Positions 62,599-64,000 of a DNA stretch of 64,000 nucleotides are shown here, piece after piece. The DNA lies in the NCBI GenBank assembly GCA_046331665.1, contig JAXLQK010000020.1, forward strand, positions 59,055 to 123,054. The letters run 5' to 3'. Every line of letters starts with the position of its first letter. The first letter of the stretch is position 1. The position numbers were made by a program, and so were the translations under genes. Origin of the DNA: CAWBAT01 sp046331665. GTDB taxonomy: Bacteria; Acidobacteriota; Terriglobia; Versatilivoradales; Versatilivoraceae. The notes under the pieces were generated by a model. That model saw nothing but the letters and a program-made list of their open reading frames with translations. It did not search any database and had not been told where the DNA came from.

Positions 62599-63459
62599 TC
62601 AATTCGAATTTCTTTTCTTGATCTCATCAATGGTCAGCCGGGCCTGCTGTTGAATTCTTCCGGTCATATGTGGACTCCTGCCTGTAAAGACCTCGATTCC
62701 CGAAATATCTTCGATCTGGCCTACGAAATAGAGTCCGCGCAGTGCTTCCCAAACCTCTTCCTCGCTTGGCGAGAGGCGAAAGACAGGTTCGCCCAGACTT
62801 ACCGTTTTCCCGTCTGCCACTAATTTCTCTTCCAGATATCCTGGTAAGGGCGATCGGAATTCAAAGGGCTCGCTCTCCCCGGTCTGGATTCGTGCCACCA
62901 AGGTACCAGGGCTGAGGGAATCATCTTCTTTGAGGCGAAACTGAATCTTCCCATCCCTGGGTGACAGCACGGGCACCGGCTTCAAAATGTTCATCAATTC
63001 TTCCCTGCCACTGCCATCTCCAAAGCGAACCAGGGCTAAAGCCGAATTGCGGCGTACGAGCAAATTGGGATCTTTCAGAAGATTCTGGAGAGCCGATCGA
63101 AAGGCCGGCTCCTGGCTGTCCTGCCCCAGGCTCCAAGCCACCGTGACTCTGACTTCAGAAACCGGATGGTTGCTCAAAGCCAGAAGGTTTGGATACCACT
63201 TCTTGACTTCCTCTTTCTTCCCTCCCGCGATTTGTTCGGAAATCTGCAAGAGCGCATGCTGGATGTTTCGGGGCTTGGCATTTGGCGACAGATACTTCGC
63301 CATTTCCTGTTCGCTCAACTTTCGGCCGAACCAGGTCCCCTGCCAGAAAAGGAATGGAACAAGCACCATCAAAAAAGCCACTCCATAGATGATGAGATGC
63401 AGGCGGCGTTCCGCCGCTTTCTCAGGAGTACTCTTGGAAAAGCCGGGTGAATGGTTCAT
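62599..63459 (-). CDS. HEAT-repeat plus lipoyl/biotinyl-like domain membrane protein
   Basis: A 286-residue protein with one membrane helix (about 22-40). HEAT-like repeats follow (about 65-155, for example SNHPVSEVRVTVAWSLG and KDPNLLVRRNSALALVRFG), then a hammerhead-like domain (about 160-230) with VLSPRDGKIQF, GTLVARIQTGE and FRSPLPGYLEEKLVADGKTVSLGEPVFRL, resembling biotinyl/lipoyl or HlyD barrels but without the lysine motif. It is encoded just downstream of DUF420 and SCO1-type genes, so a part in respiratory oxidase assembly is possible. Confidence 0.65.
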   Translation of the reverse strand: MNHSPGFSKSTPEKAAERRLHLIIYGVAFLMVLVPFLFWQGTWFGRKLSEQEMAKYLSPNAKPRNIQHALLQISEQIAGGKKEEVKKWYPNLLALSNHPVSEVRVTVAWSLGQDSQEPAFRSALQNLLKDPNLLVRRNSALALVRFGDGSGREELMNILKPVPVLSPRDGKIQFRLKEDDSLSPGTLVARIQTGESEPFEFRSPLPGYLEEKLVADGKTVSLGEPVFRLSPSEEEVWEALRGLYFVGQIEDISGIEVFTGRSPHMTGRIQQQARLTIDEIKKRNSN

Positions 63460-63465
63460 AGGCGA

Positions 63466-63879
63466 TTAGTGATACAGCATCCAGTAAATGACCACCCCCG
63501 TCACCGAAACATAGAGCCATAGCGGCAGGGTCCACCGTGCGATTCGACGATGCTTCTCCGTAAGCCCTCGCAAAGCGCGAGTCACCGTCATGATAACCAT
63601 GGGCAGAATGACCATTGCCAGAAGAGTATGTGTCAGTAGAATCAAAAAGTACAGCAGACGCCTCCAGCCCGTCCCTTGGTAATGAATAGAACCGGCGTGA
63701 GCGTGGTAAATCAAATAGGACGTCAGAAATAACGTCGAGGAAACAAGAGCCGTCAACATACAAAGGCGGTGTTTCACCACCTGGTGCGTTCGAACGAAGT
63801 AATACCCGAAGCAAAGCAAGGTGGCACTGGCACCATTAAGTATCGCATTAAGCAGGGGAAGATCGCGGATGGTCATCAT
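63466..63879 (-). CDS. DUF420 family membrane protein
   Basis: A 137-residue protein with four membrane helices: LPLLNAILNGASATLLCFGY at the start, HRLCMLTALVSSTLFLTSYL in the middle and TLPLWLYVSVTGVVIYWMLY at the end. DUF420 (YozB-type) proteins are found with cytochrome oxidase assembly genes. Its ATG overlaps the stop of the SCO1-like gene by four bases (ATGA), showing coupling. Confidence 0.9.
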   Translation of the reverse strand: MMTIRDLPLLNAILNGASATLLCFGYYFVRTHQVVKHRLCMLTALVSSTLFLTSYLIYHAHAGSIHYQGTGWRRLLYFLILLTHTLLAMVILPMVIMTVTRALRGLTEKHRRIARWTLPLWLYVSVTGVVIYWMLYH

Positions 63880-64000
63880 GACTTCCCGCTCCCCAAAAGG
63901 GTCCTGGCGTCGTGGATTAACTTTTGGATCTCCTGGTCGTCCTGGCTGTCATAATAGCCGCGGATTTTCCCTTCCTGATCCACCAGGATAAAGCGAGTGC
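63876..64000 (-). CDS. SCO1/SenC family protein, C-terminal fragment (cut by window end)
   Basis: The last 40 codons of a frame that enters from the right edge: TRFILVDQEGKIRGYYDSQD, followed by a helical end and TGA at 63876-63878. The TRFxLVDxxGxIRGYYD element is the typical C-terminal strand pair of SCO copper chaperones/thioredoxin-fold proteins. With the downstream DUF420 gene this indicates a cytochrome oxidase assembly group continuing beyond the window. Confidence 0.75.
   Translation of the reverse strand, partial: TRFILVDQEGKIRGYYDSQDDQEIQKLIHDARTLLGSGKS

Noticed and set aside
1..64000. CRISPR arrays, tRNA or rRNA genes, prophage or integrative elements
   Set aside because: Reading through both strands I found no direct-repeat array, no T-loop/acceptor pattern of a tRNA, no rRNA stretch, and no integrase, transposase or phage structural gene.

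Overview
The window looks like chromosomal DNA of an uncultured acidobacterium (Acidobacteriota). The inference rests on gene content: a DUF3300/DUF2950 pair, PSD1 (DUF1549/DUF1553) and DUF1501 secreted proteins, DUF1080, a Tat-exported Gfo/Idh/MocA oxidoreductase, a large Oar-like outer-membrane barrel followed by a VWFA-related protein, and a secreted 'LPDFICxQVTRRYR' protein. It is a Gram-negative-type cell with a complete System I cytochrome c maturation set. I see no rRNA, tRNA, CRISPR array, insertion sequence, prophage or integrase.

Layout. 1-6 kb: end of a YjbQ-family gene, a frameshifted radical SAM gene, the DUF3300-DUF2950 pair, 0.9 kb of non-coding DNA with palindromic repeats, a frameshifted DUF983 gene and a TrmO-like gene. 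6-15.8 kb: an S41 protease, a PSD1-DUF1501 operon, an exported rhamnonate-dehydratase-like enzyme, a cold-shock gene with an elaborate leader, an RRM protein, a badly frameshifted small secreted protein and a DUF1080 protein. 15.8-23.1 kb: minus-strand amino-acid block aroDE, thrB, hisZ, hisG, hisD, then pckA. 23.4-29.8 kb: LysM protein, AMMECR1 protein, pgsA, UDP-sugar dehydrogenase, RqcH and Maf. 29.8-37.5 kb: a selenoprotein with multihaem cytochrome domain, DciA-like protein, gatC, gatA, TPR protein, lipid kinase and phosphatase-like protein. 37.6-46.4 kb: a secreted protein, a HemQ-like protein and the whole ccm operon (ccmE, F, H, two accessory genes, A, B, C, D). 47-56.2 kb: molybdopterin oxidoreductase, dienelactone hydrolase, oxidoreductase, FGE-like protein, ApbE and a GMC/subunit-3 pair. 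56.4-64 kb: plug-less Oar-like barrel, VWA protein, palindrome array, coiled-coil protein, ferredoxin, and a HEAT/lipoyl-like, DUF420 and SCO1 group cut by the window end.

The most important observation is at 29863-31251. An open frame is interrupted only by one TGA (30040-30042), exactly where this UshA-like family has the last Cys of its EPCGC motif. A hairpin with a GGTCTG loop starts 18 nt downstream, the spacing I recall for E. coli fdhF. This gene is very probably a selenoprotein carrying four CxxCH haem sites, and would normally be annotated truncated. The ccm operon about 8 kb away could supply its haem attachment. A second point is the cold-shock gene leader, with a terminator-like hairpin and an 11-codon upstream ORF. 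Third, frameshifts cluster in the first 15.3 kb (radical SAM, DUF983, RRM tail, a small secreted protein, the DUF1080 5' end), so that part may be poorly sequenced or contain decaying genes. No family assignment was checked against a database; all rest on motif recognition.
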